A stretch of DNA of 64,000 bases from Siderastrea siderea. Lineage: Eukaryota; Cnidaria; Anthozoa; Scleractinia; Rhizangiidae. Below, in pieces: positions 11,912 to 22,220 of this stretch. Each line of letters opens with the position of its first letter. Position 1 is the first letter of the stretch. The notes under the pieces are model-generated. The model saw only the letters and a program-made list of their open reading frames with translations, ran no database searches and was not told the origin of the DNA. The stretch lies in NCBI GenBank assembly GCA_964030785.1, contig OZ034975.1, positions 39,753,569-39,817,568 on the forward strand, in the 5' to 3' direction. A program made the position numbers and the translations under genes.

Positions 11912-12213
11912 TCTTGCCCCAACGTAGAGCTGTGTCAGAGACTTGGAACATTAAATACCTTCAAAGCGTTTTTGAGGAGGGACCACCCTGATAGCTAAAT
12001 TAGATTACATCGTTTTTCTTAATAATTAATATAAAAAAGTTTTCAAGCATTGGTATCTAAGTAAGAATAGTTAAAGTCGTTATAATATAGTTATTATTTA
12101 TGAGCACTTTAGTTTCTTTTTGATATTAGGTCAATTAGGAACACGGATAACTTGAAAACCAATTTATTGAAATTACCACCGGGTATAAATAAAGTTATTT
12201 TATTTTATTTATT
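11912..12213 (+). mobile_element. 5'-truncated LINE end, copy 1
   Basis: The first bases encode QRLGTLNTFKAFLRRDHPDS and a stop, the typical C-terminal end of a non-LTR retrotransposon polyprotein. An A/T-rich 3' untranslated region ending in a TTTTATTTTATTT tail follows. Its truncated 5' end coincides with the left edge of the tandem duplication. Confidence 0.65.
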
Positions 12214-12463
12214 TAAAACACAAAACGCGGGAGGATGGGGGGGGGGGGGGGTGGCTTTACCCTTAACCAAAGCAACAACAACAACAACAACAACAACATG
12301 CTTTGCCCTTGTCTACACCGAGGTGGGTAAAGGTAAGCGTGGTAGAAAAAAACTTCAGAGCAATTTTTAACTTCAAGAAGTCGACTTTTCAATTTTTGGT
12401 AAGAAAGATACTACCCTCCCTTCTTGTCTGACAAATTGTACCCATATATTATTTTTATACTTA

Positions 12464-12960
12464 GTGACAATTGACCAGCTCCCAGTTGGCTTGAAAGCTC
12501 AGTTGGTTAGAGCGCTGCTCCGGGTTCGATTCCCGTTCAAGCCTGAATTTTTTCAGGTTTCTTCTTTTCAACTGCTTAAGTTGAAACACGTTCACTGCGA
12601 TGATCTTCATATAATTCTATCTTTATCCGCAGTTCAAATATATGATTATTTCATATATTCATATCCATTTCTCCATCTACGGGATAAATACGAACTCACA
12701 ACTAACCAGCTCCCAGTTGGCTTGATAGCTCAGTTGGTTAGAACGCTGCACCGGTATCGCAGAGGTCATGGGTTCGATTCCCGTTCAAGCCTGAATTTTT
12801 GCAGGTTTCTTCTTTTCAACTGCTTAAGTTGAAACACGTTCACTGCGATGATCTTCATATAATTCTATCTTTATCCGCAGTTCAAATATATGATTATTTC
12901 ATATATTCATATCCAAAAAATATTTCATTGATATTTACAAATTGGCTCATTTTTCAATTC
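12464..12960 (+). repeat. Two-unit tandem SINE array
   Basis: A truncated tRNA-like head lies at 12488-12543 and lacks the anticodon region. A complete 73-bp head lies at 12719-12791, with A-box TAGCTCAGTTGG, an anticodon loop reading GGT (Thr) and B-box GGTTCGATTCC. Each is followed by a shared tail containing TTTCAACTGCTTAAGTTG and ATCTTTATCCGCAGTTC. An open frame of 122 codons crosses the array by chance. Confidence 0.8.
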
Positions 12961-14443
12961 CCGAAATTCAGAAACTGTTCGTCAACAATATAGATTTTAG
13001 TCCTTCGAAATACAAGAGCGGCAAACAAAAATTTGAAATTTTGCTATCAACAAATTTCGACGCCACTTTTACAAAATAAAGATATGGAAATATTTACAAG
13101 AAATGAAAATTCAACTAGATTCCCTCAAGATTACAAGGTCACATAAGGCACTCTTAGATATACATTTCTTGAAAATTAACGTCGCTAATGCAACAATTTT
13201 TACAATAGTTGAAAAATATTTTAAATACGTTGTTATTGATCTATTCTAAATAACCAGGTACTCTATAAGCATATTTTACACATATACAAAAATAAAGAAG
13301 CCACAGAGACGGGCAATCTGACAAAACAACCACCTACATAAAGTTATTCGATTTAAGTTGTCGAATTATAGTATCTACGCGAAGAGACTCACGGTGTCAA
13401 AATTAAGAATCCCCCAGCTTGAAAATAACATAAAACACGAAGGGAAGCATTTATGGTATTTTCTTAATGGAGCCTATCGTTCTGACAACTGCGCCTTCAG
13501 TACAACGTAGAGTGGATTTCCAATTAGGCATGGAGTTTACGTGTATACGGGCATAAAGGTAACTGGCTTTACTTGCGTAAAAAAGAAATTAGACACGATG
13601 TTTCAACGCCTTAAGTAAACATAAAAGTTTAGCTCTTTTTAACGGTTTACGTTTACGTGAGCTGCTTGCACATCGTCTCCAATTTTGTTTTTGCAGGTAA
13701 GATAAGTTAAATTTATGCCAGTACGCACGTAATAATTACGGGACGTTGGAAATCCACCTTTACATGGATTACAACCACTCACTGAGTCACCTTTCTTTCA
13801 TAAAACCAAGAGAGGACGATAAATAAAACTGACTGAGGCGTTTCACCCAACAACGTTAATTCAATTTGTTTTGTGGACCTTACTAAAAAATGACCGCCAT
13901 AATTTTCACTGCCTGGCTCTCCTTGCCAAGAAATTATTCATAACATGTGAAAAGGCATCAAAAATTGTGCTGCCGCTAAAAGTCGTCAAAAACGAATCAA
14001 AAGCTTTGCGGAAAGGGCAACGGGAGGCGTACAGCAGCTAGTAAATATTAAAGAGATTTCTATGGAAACGCGACTCTGTAAACCATAACCCTTATTTGAC
14101 GAAAGTTAAACTTGTATTACCAAGAAGTCAATCATTGGAAAAGTATCACAAAATATAGTACCCTGGAAAGGTTCGGGTGTTTTAGTTTTCAAGGTGCAAA
14201 AGCCAAATAATTTAGTCATGGATCGTACAGATTTGTATGGGCAAAATGACTCTCACCCTTTCTACCGTTTTTGACGAAAACAGGTTACTGTATCTTTTCA
14301 CCTTAACCACCATTGGCCCCTAAAACTCAACATGATCCCTTTCTGTGGCTTCACCTTTTCTTCGAGTTAACTACTTCCCGTTAACAAATTATTCTTTTCG
14401 ACAAGGAACATCAATGGTGGCCAGTTTTGAGGAAGGCCTATAG
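12961..14443. other. Probable 3' flank of the tail exon, copy 1
   Basis: No coding potential was seen. It is matched almost exactly at 16129-17611. If the tail exon is terminal, this is its 3' untranslated region and downstream flank. I did not find a canonical AATAAA on the - strand within the first kilobase. Confidence 0.4.
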
Positions 14444-14734
14444 CTAGCAATAGTTAAGCACACACTTAGCCACAACGTAAAATGCAGTTTCGTTGTTGCT
14501 TTCTCCAATCCCGTATTTGTTTGCACCTTGGGCCTGAATCTCAGGATCTGCGCTATCAGTCTTAGGCGAGGCATCCCCCTTACGAAACTCCGTGATATCA
14601 GCATACTCCGTGCCTTCATAAGGTGATAGCCTCTTGAGAGGAGGCAGAGGTTGAGGAGGCGTGGATACTTGTGGCATCCGTGGCGTACTTGTACTCTCGA
14701 AGTGCGCATAAATCACACCTTCAGGATTGGGTTT
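14444..14734 (-). CDS. Cytoplasmic-tail exon, copy 1 (YAHF variant)
   Basis: The exon starts in phase 0 at an acceptor (CCACAG) with KPNPEGVIYAHFESTSTP. It continues with a proline-rich PQPLPPLKR, a class II SH3-ligand pattern. Next come TEYADITEF, which fits the TxYxxV/I switch motif (ITSM), and a 97-codon end at TAA. It differs from copy 2 by His for Asp in the first tyrosine motif. The lysine-rich exon at 19.5 kb ends in phase 0 and could splice to it. No transmembrane exon lies nearby, so use by the receptor gene at 29-59 kb as an alternative tail is inferred. Confidence 0.75.
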   Translation of the reverse strand, partial: KPNPEGVIYAHFESTSTPRMPQVSTPPQPLPPLKRLSPYEGTEYADITEFRKGDASPKTDSADPEIQAQGANKYGIGESNNETAFYVVAKCVLNYC

Positions 14735-15384
14735 CTGTGGCAGGTAGACATTAGAAGATTATAGTACTACGCTAAATTTTGGCGTGCTCTCATTAGTCGA
14801 ATCGATCACGTGACACAATAGTGTCTCTCCTCTTGCCCCAACGTAGAGCTGTGTCAGAGACTTGGAACATTAAATACCTTCAAAGCGTTTTTGAGGAGGG
14901 ACCACCCTGATAGCTAAATTAGATTACATCGTTTTTCTTTATAATTAATATAAAAAAGTTTTCAAGCATTGGTATCTAAGTAAGAATAGTTAAAGTCGTT
15001 ATAATATAGTTATTATTTAAGAGCACTTTAGTTTCTTTTTGATATTAGGTCAATTAGGAACACGGATAACTTGAAAACCAATTTATTGAAATTACCACCG
15101 GGTATAAATAAAGTTATTTTATTTTATTTATTTAAAACACAAAACGCGGGAGGATGGGGGGGGGGGGGGTGGCTTTACCCTTAACCAAAGCAACAACAAC
15201 AACAACAACAACAACAACATGCTTTGCCCTTGTCTACACCGAGGTGGGTAAAGGTAAGCGTGGCAGAAAAAAACTTCAGAGCAATTTTTAACTTCAAGAA
15301 GTCGACTTTTCAATTTTTGGTAAGAAAGATACTACCCTCCCTTCTTGTCTGACAAATTGTACCCATATATTATTTTTATACTTA

Positions 15385-16130
15385 GTGACAATTGACCAGC
15401 TCCCAGTTGGCTTGAAAGCTCAGTTGGTTAGAGCGCTGCTCCGGGTTCGATTCCCGTTCAAGCCTGAATTTTTTCAGGTTTCTTCTTTTCAACTGCTTAA
15501 GTTGAAACACGTTCACTGCGATGATCTTCATATAATTCTATCTTTATCCGCAGTTCAAATATATGATTATTTCATATATTCATATCCATTTCTCCATCTA
15601 CGGGATAAATACGAACTCACAACTAACCAGCTCCCAGTTGGCTTGATAGCTCAGTTGGTTAGAACGCTGCACCGGTATCGCAGAGGTCATGGGTTCGATT
15701 CCCGTTCAAGCCTGAATTTTTGCAGGTTTCTTCTTTTCAACTGCTTAAGTTGAAACACGTTCACTGCGATGATCTTCATATAATTCTATCTTTATCCGCA
15801 GTTCAAATATATGATTATTTCATATATTCATATCCATTTCTCCATCTACGGGATAAATACGAACTCACAACTAACCAGCTCCCAGTTGGCTTGATAGCTC
15901 AGTTGGTTAGAACGCTGCACCGGTATCGCAGAGGTCATGGGTTCGATTCCCGTTCAAGCCTGAATTTTTGCAGGTTTCTTCTTTTCAACTGCTTAAGTTG
16001 AAACACGTTCACAGCGATGATCTTCATATAATTCTATCTTTATCCGCAGTTCAAATATATGATTATTTCATATATTCGTATCCAAAAAATATTTCATTGA
16101 TATTTACAAATTGGCTCATTTTTCAATTCC
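15385..16130 (+). repeat. Three-unit tandem SINE array
   Basis: tRNA-like heads lie at 15409-15464 (truncated), 15640-15712 and 15888-15960; the two full heads are 248 bp apart. The third unit is the extra one relative to 12464-12960, and this accounts for the length difference between the duplication copies. Unequal exchange between adjacent units is the likely cause. Confidence 0.85.
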
Positions 16131-17611
16131 CGAAATTCAGAAACTGTTCGTCAACAATATAGATTTTAGTCCTTCGAAATACAAGAGCGGCAAACAAAAA
16201 TTTGAAATTTTGCTATCAACAAATTTCGACGCCACTTTTACAAAATAAAGATATGGAAATATTTACAAGAAATGAAAATTCAACTAGATTCCCTCAAGAT
16301 TACAAGGTCACATAAGGCACTCTTAGATATACATTTCTTGAAAATTAACGTCGCTAATGCAACAATTTTTACAATAGTTGAAAAATATTTTAAATACGTT
16401 GTTATTGATCTATTCTAAATAACCAGGTACTCTATAAGCATATTTTACACATATACAAAAATAAAGAAGCCACAGAGACGGGCAATCTGACAAAACAACC
16501 ACCTACATAAAGTTATTCGATTTAAGTTGTCGAATTTATAGTATCTACGCGAAGAGACCCACGGTGTCAAAATTAAGAATCCCCCAGCTTGAAAATAACA
16601 TAAAACACGACGGGAAGCATTTATGGTATTTTCTTAATGGAGCCTATCGTTCTGACAACTGCGCCTTCAGTACAACGTAGAGTGGATTTCCAATTAGGCA
16701 TGGAGTTTACGTGTATACGGGCATAAAGGTAACTGGCTTTACTTGCGTAAAAAAGAAATTAGACACGATGTTTCAACGCCTTAAGTAAACAAATGTTTAG
16801 CTCTTTTTAACGGTTTACGTTTACGTGAGCTGCTTGCACATCGTCTCCAATTTTGTTTTTGCAGGTAAGATAAGTTAAATTTATGCCAGTACGCACGTAA
16901 TAATTACGGGACGTTGGAAATCCACCTTTACGTGGATTACAACCACTCACTGAGTCACCTTTCTTTCATAAAACCAAGAGAGGACGATAAATAAAACTGA
17001 CTGAGGCGTTTCACCCAACAACGTTAATTCAATTTGTTTTGTGGACCTTACTAAAAAATGACCGCCATAATTTTCACTGCCTGACTCTCCTTGCCAAGAA
17101 ATTATTCATAACATGTGAAAAGGCATCAAAAATTGTGCTGCCGCTAAAAGTCGTCAAAAACGAATCAAAAGCTTTGCGGAAGGGGCAACGGGAGGCGTAC
17201 AGCAGCTAGTAAATATTAAAGAGATTTCTATGGAAACGCGACTCTGTAAACCATAACCCTTATTTGGCGAAAGTTAAACTTGTATTACCAAGAAGTCAAT
17301 CATTGGAAAAGTATCACAAAATATAGTACCCTTGAAAGGTTCGGGTGTTTTAGTTTTCAAGGTGCAAAAGCCAAATAATTTAGTCATGGATCGTACAGAT
17401 TTGTATGGGCAAAATGACTCTCACCCTTTCTACCGTTTTTGACGAAAACAGGTTACTGTATCTTTTCACCTTAACCACCATTGGCCCCTAAAACTCAACA
17501 TGATCCCTTTCTGTGGCTTCACCTTTTCTTCGAGTTAACTACTTCCCGTTAACAAATTATTCTTTTCGACAAGGAACATCAATGGTGGCCAGTTTTGAGG
17601 AAGGCCTATAG

Positions 17612-17902
17612 CTAGCAATAGTTAAGCACACACTTAGCCACAACGTAAAATGCAGTTTCGTTGTTGCTTTCTCCAATCCCGTATTTGTTTGCACCTTGGG
17701 CCTGAATCTCAGGATCTGCGCTATCAGTCTTAGGCGAGGCATCCCCCTTACGAAACTCCGTGATATCAGCATACTCCGTGCCTTCATAAGGTGATAGCCT
17801 CTTGAGAGGAGGCAGAGGTTGAGGAGGCGTGGATACTTGTGGCATCCGTGGCGTACTTGTACTCTCGAAGTCCGCATAAATCACACCTTCAGGATTGGGT
17901 TT
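17612..17902 (-). CDS. Cytoplasmic-tail exon, copy 2 (YADF variant)
   Basis: This is the same 97-codon exon as at 14.7 kb, with the first motif reading VIYADFE. It keeps the PLPPLK SH3-ligand pattern and TEYADI, which fits TxYxxI. Phosphorylated YxxI/V motifs of this kind recruit SH2 proteins such as phosphatases or adaptors in vertebrate receptors. The same role here is inference. The lysine-rich exon at 19537-19849 lies just upstream and ends in phase 0, matching this acceptor, so the two probably splice together. The ancestral state is probably Asp, because the older copy at 27.5 kb also has YAD. Confidence 0.8.
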   Translation of the reverse strand, partial: KPNPEGVIYADFESTSTPRMPQVSTPPQPLPPLKRLSPYEGTEYADITEFRKGDASPKTDSADPEIQAQGANKYGIGESNNETAFYVVAKCVLNYC

Positions 17903-18000
17903 CTGTGGCAGGTAGACATTAGAAGATTATAGTACTACGCTAAATTTTGGTGTGCTCTCATTAGTCGAATCGATCACGTGACACAATAGTGTCTCTCCTC

Positions 18001-18840
18001 AGCGGGCGCCTATCAGCGCATTGTGCCAGTTTTTGGCAATTTCCCTCATAAATTTAACGTTGCGCAATTAAAACAATAGAGTCCTTCTATCTCAGGCCCT
18101 AAGTGTGATAGGTTCCCTCGGAAATTTGATATTCAAACTTCATATACGCTCTTGACAAGTATTGTTGTGAACATCAATTTCCTCGGACAATCTCTCACAC
18201 GATAATGCCTTCGACACAAGAACTCCATTGTTTAGTTAGTTATCGTCTCTTATTAATGTGAATGTGATAACCACAGATCTACCAGACGTTGAATTAAAGG
18301 GTTCTTTTGTCTTAAGGCCCGGCTAAACGGAATGAACTTCATTAACTGCTTAAGACAAGTTTGTGTTCAGCAACTCGATATAACATTGTTCAAGATTGTT
18401 AAATCAGGCGTGTTGATTGCGTTTGCCACCCTTTTGAGTGATTTTGAACGTTGAACGAGCATTTGTTCAACACTGTTCCACACCCCGGCCAAACGAACAA
18501 ACACTGTTTTTTAAACATTGTTTTCCACACCTGAGAACAAAAGAAAAGTTGAATAGTCTTCAATCGAAAGATGGCAACATCATTCAACAGGGTGACTGAA
18601 CGCGTTCAACATTTAAACAAGTGCAGTATTCTCCTTAGTGATGTTTCGTTTATCCCCGCACATGCTGGTTCTTCCAGTTCAAAAGTTGCAGAGTCTAAAG
18701 TTATTCCGAAAAACATGGTTCTTAATTTTTGTACAGCTTAAGCAACCATACAAATGCTGGAGAAGTGAGTACCGTTAATTATGCCGTACTATAGTGCTCA
18801 TTCAGACAAAAAAATAAATCAACTTTGTTTAACGAGGGTG
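18001..18840. other. Repeat-like spacer, no gene recognised
   Basis: The block from about 18315 (AAGGCCCGGCTAAACG) to 18620 has inverted GTTGAACG/CGTTCAAC words and resembles a small TIR element without clear ends. A 17-bp unit (CCTAACAGTCTGGGACA) is tandemly repeated at 18842-18876. Confidence 0.4.
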
Positions 18841-18879
18841 ACACCTAACAGTCTGGGACACCTAACAGTCTGGGACTGA

Positions 18880-19090
18880 CAAACCTACCCTCGGGTTCCG
18901 GGTCGAATTGGAATTTGGATATGTTGGTTTTTGAGGAGGGGAAAACCGGAGTACCCGGAGAAAAACCTCTCGGAGCAAGGACGAGAACCAACAACAAACT
19001 CAACCCACATATGACACCGGGACCGAGAGTCGAACCTGGGCCAACTGGTGAGAGGCAAGCGCTCTGATCACTGCGCCATCCCTGCTCCCC
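18880..19090 (-). repeat. tRNA-derived SINE with conserved core
   Basis: Read on the - strand from 19090, it has an A-box-like GGATGGCGCAGTGATC and a B-box GGTTCGACTCTC. A core with TCTCCGGGTACTCCGG follows. The central words are of a kind shared by many invertebrate SINEs (from memory). The 3' end is near 18880. An open frame across it is not a gene. Confidence 0.7.
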
Positions 19091-19536
19091 TAAATAACAA
19101 GATTCTCGTGACACTCGTGTTCTACTTTGCTCTTGAACCCTGAACATTTACTATTGAAATGGACCCTGAATGTAGAACGTTCCTGTGATACTGTTTGTTA
19201 CTCAAGAGAAATAGGAATGGCATTTATAAACCGTCTATTTTCTCCAGTTAACCTCAGGAGCTAATGCCTGGGTGTGAAAGAGAAAACAATAAATATTTCA
19301 TTCTGGAGGATTACGATTAGACTCTATGGATAGATGCTTCGCTCAGGGATAGTTTCACAAGAACACACGAGTGCAATCCACACGATTGAGTGATCATACC
19401 CAGCTGATACCCCTCTCGTGCTTCCGCATTTTAGGTGACGTTCACTCCTTCTTGCAGACTCGCTTCTTGCTTAACTTCACCTGAGCGAAAAGACGCATTT
19501 AAGTCTAGAAAGACGTGAACCAATCCACGACCATAC

Positions 19537-19849
19537 CTTCTTAACAGATTTCTTCGACTTGTCGACTTGTGCGTAAGTATCGTCTGACTGCTTCCTCGTC
19601 CGAGATTTGTCCACGACAGAACTCCCAGGAGACTTCTCCTCTTCTTTCTTCCTCTTGCTCTTCTTCTTAGACTTGTCTACAGCAGCATAAGTCGGAGGGG
19701 CTGCCGCTGTCTGCTGATTTGCTGCTGCTTCATGTCTGTTTGCGTCTGGCCTCTGCTGTCGACCAGCATGCATCATCTGTTACGTTTGCAGGTGCCGGTC
19801 CTGATTCTGGGCATCAGTGTTATCCTCAATGTCAAACCGGACATCTTGT
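19537..19849 (-). CDS. Lysine-rich cytoplasmic-tail exon with YAAV and YAQV motifs
   Basis: The frame encodes APPTYAAVDKSKKKSKRKK, then DDTYAQVDKSKKSVKK, and ends at a donor (GTATGG) in phase 0. That matches the phase-0 acceptors of the tail exons at 17.9 and 14.7 kb. From memory, YAxVDKSKK repeats occur in intracellular tails of cnidarian Ig-family receptors. The 5' boundary is unsure. An acceptor at 19849 gives QDVRFDIEDNTDAQNQDRHL, but then an in-frame TAA at 19780-19782. Starting at 19776 avoids the stop. Either the exon has two parts or it carries a nonsense change. Confidence 0.65.
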
Positions 19850-21616
19850 CTGGAACTGAAATATTCAATCAATAAGCGCCTGTTACACTCGGCAGTTGGA
19901 ATTGTACGCTACTGATATGGAGAAGAAACAAGTTGGATGAAATTTTCGATGGAGTTTTTAAAAACAAAAAGTCAGCCAGAAAAAAGATTCTATTGAGTTT
20001 TAAAAACAAAACGTCAGCCAAAAAAATAAGAATAAAAAGATAGGGCTTCCTTCCTTTCACATTTGCATATCGATATGCAAATGTGAGATTTTATGGCAAG
20101 TCGTTGACTCAGGCGTCCTGTGAAATAAACAAGCTTCACTATATCATAAAGAAGAGAAAAGATAAATACTGCCATAGCAAAATAAAATGCAAGTTTCCAA
20201 TTCTTTAACAGGTTTCCAGGCCGAGAACTATCAAACACCCTCAGGAATGGTCGAAGAACAGGCACATGTTGTTTGTAAGTTGTTTACGCATTGGGCCTCG
20301 CCCACATTAATGCGCTTTCAGGGAACTCTGTTTTCAGAGTTTTACCCATACAAACGTTGGCTTTTTTTGGCTGTCCAAACTATCTTGTTTTTAAAATGCG
20401 TTTGCGCTTGTTAAAACAACCAAAAACGCTGCTAGCGTTTTCGAAAGTTCCCTTTTTCACCATTCCACACACTACAGCGTTTTCAAAACAATGCAGTTTT
20501 GCCCATTCACATTGAAAACGATAAATTGACTTGCGAAACATAGCATGAGCATAGTCATGGTCGTGAACATAGGCATAAGCATGAGCATGAACACAGGCAT
20601 GAGCACATGCATAGTCATGAGCTTAAGCGTAGGTATGACCACGTGCCTAGGTGTTTCACAGCGGTTAATGCACGACACATGTGCAGTTCCCGCCATAATT
20701 TTACAAAAGAAAATACAGACAAATGTCGAAAGGTTCACTTTAACTGCAAAACTTGACGCCATTTCTGAAAACTTACGCTCTTTACTTTCAGCATGTGTTC
20801 AGAATGAAGTAGCTGGCATCCACAAGTTTTATCGGCGCGAAAATTAGTTTATCGGGACATTTTATGCGTCGTTTTCATACGAACTTCGCGCTCGTAAAAG
20901 CCTGAGCTGCTTCAAACTTTAAGGCTCTGCAAAACCGGAAGTGAAGTTGTTTTTTGCGTGTGACGGCCGTGAGCCTAGACGTAGGCATGAGCATAGACAT
21001 AAGCACGGGCCTAGGCATAGGCGTGAAAATGAGCATAGGTATAAGCATGAGCATGAGTATAAGTAAAATCACAAGGAGAACGCACAGACTGCTTCTTATT
21101 ATTAATAAGAGAAGAAAAACAAAAACTTTGTTTGCTTATGTTTATGCCGCGTTGATTCCTAGCGAAGAACACCTAGAAACAGTTTGAACGCTTTCAATAT
21201 GCTTCTGCTCAGATCACCAGTAAAGACCTGTGAGGCAATCTAAAAATTGATCAAGATTCATGCTGGAATAATGACGGCACAGTTACAGTGCAGCATTGTC
21301 TCTGGGCGTAAGGCATAGAGCATGCACGAACGCTGACCCACACCTCTTCGTTTGCGACAGAACGGTGTTACAGTAACCATATCACCTATGCTTCAGTATA
21401 TGCTTCAACACGGTTTGCTAAACGACGCTGCTAAACATCACAGAATTAGTTATTTTACAGAGTTCAAGTGTAAACATCATTCAACGTTTGAATACGACTT
21501 TGGTGTATGACGGTGAACTATGTGGCCAACGAATTCAACACTATTGTTCATAGCTGGGAAGAAATTGAATCAACATCATTCATCAGGGAAGACAAACGTG
21601 TTTAACATATAGACTA
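19850..21616. repeat. Repeat-rich spacer with degenerate hexamer arrays
   Basis: Degenerate tandem words of the form GGCATGAGCATA run at 20543-20655 and again at 20972-21066. They create open frames rich in Met, Ser, Ile and Gly that are not genes. The flanks at 20257-20540 and 20840-20960 look like a decayed mobile element. No exon was recognised. Confidence 0.5.
20057..20086. repeat. Perfect 30-bp palindrome with two octamer words
   Basis: The sequence equals its own reverse complement over 30 bases. It contains ATTTGCAT and ATGCAAAT, the POU/octamer word, back to back around TATCGATA. Confidence 0.9.
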
Positions 21617-21915
21617 TAATATATAGATTTAGCCAAGCCTAAAAGCGGAGCCGCGAAGGAATAAACTGGTGTTCGTTTCTCAAAAATAGTCCTGAAACTT
21701 TTCGGTCTGAAATACATTTCGGGGCTTTTTTTGGCTCGTTCGCTCCCCCTCCCAGAGTGTGCGGACGGACGGACGTACGGATGTACGGATGTACGGACGG
21801 ACGGTCACGTGACTATTACGTCACAACCAAAATTTCTCGGATTGATAGGTTACCATATTTCCTTAGCAATGGAGCTCCGCTGGCGGGCTTTGCCCGCAGG
21901 CTCCGCTATTACAAG
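21617..21915. repeat. Dispersed repeat R1, short copy
   Basis: It shares both ends and the GTCACGTGACTATTACGTCA block with 3937-4790, and has expanded GGACGTACGGAT units. Confidence 0.65.
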
Positions 21916-22220
21916 GCAGAGCGAAGATGTGAATTTTATTTTCGAATGGTTAAAACAATATTAAGAACGAGTGCAGCGAGTGAGTAAAATATTGTTTTAC
22001 CACGAGAAAATAAAATTCATATCTTCAAGTTGCCTTGTAATTTTCTTTTTATTATATAGACAAGAGTGTTTTTGCACAAACAACAGTGTAAAAGAAGGAA
22101 ATGACATCATCGATATCCTCACTAGAAAGGATATGGAAAATACATCACTCGAGTTCCGGATGTAGTTTTATCTGACCTTTTCGCATGCTCTATTTTACAC
22201 CATAACACTCTTGTCTAAAA
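21913..22220. repeat. Nested small inverted repeats
   Basis: An outer pair (AAGGCAGAGCGAAGATGTGA against its near complement at 22015-22036) brackets GTGCAGCGAGTGAG. A second pair, GACAAGAGTGTTT and its complement AACACTCTTGTC, lies at 22058-22075 and 22204-22217. These look like two abutting small foldback elements. Confidence 0.6.

Larger units (their letters stand above)
11912..14830. repeat. Tandem segmental duplication, unit 1 (2.92 kb)
   Basis: This unit is nearly identical to 14831-18000, base for base over long stretches. It contains the LINE end, poly-G and CAA tracts, two SINE units and one cytoplasmic-tail exon. The join is direct, with only TC shared at the junction, and no target duplication was seen. 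High identity implies a recent event. Unit 2 is about 250 bp longer. Confidence 0.95.
14831..18000. repeat. Tandem segmental duplication, unit 2 (3.17 kb)
   Basis: This is the second copy of 11912-14830. It carries three SINE units instead of two and a few point differences. It ends at GTCTCTCCTC, the same word that ends unit 1, and unique sequence follows. It includes a second LINE end at 14831-15133. Confidence 0.95.

Noticed and set aside
12719..12791. Working tRNA with GGT anticodon
   Set aside because: The sequence recurs five times with an identical tail and with truncated versions, as expected of a SINE. The anticodon stem also has a mismatch.
12464..16162. Repeated 122- and 93-codon open frames on the + strand
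   Set aside because: They run through tRNA-like SINE heads and tails. The repeated peptide is just the tandem SINE unit read in one frame.
20472..21187. Met/Ser/Ile-rich open frames on both strands
   Set aside because: They come from degenerate GGCATGAGCATA tandem words.
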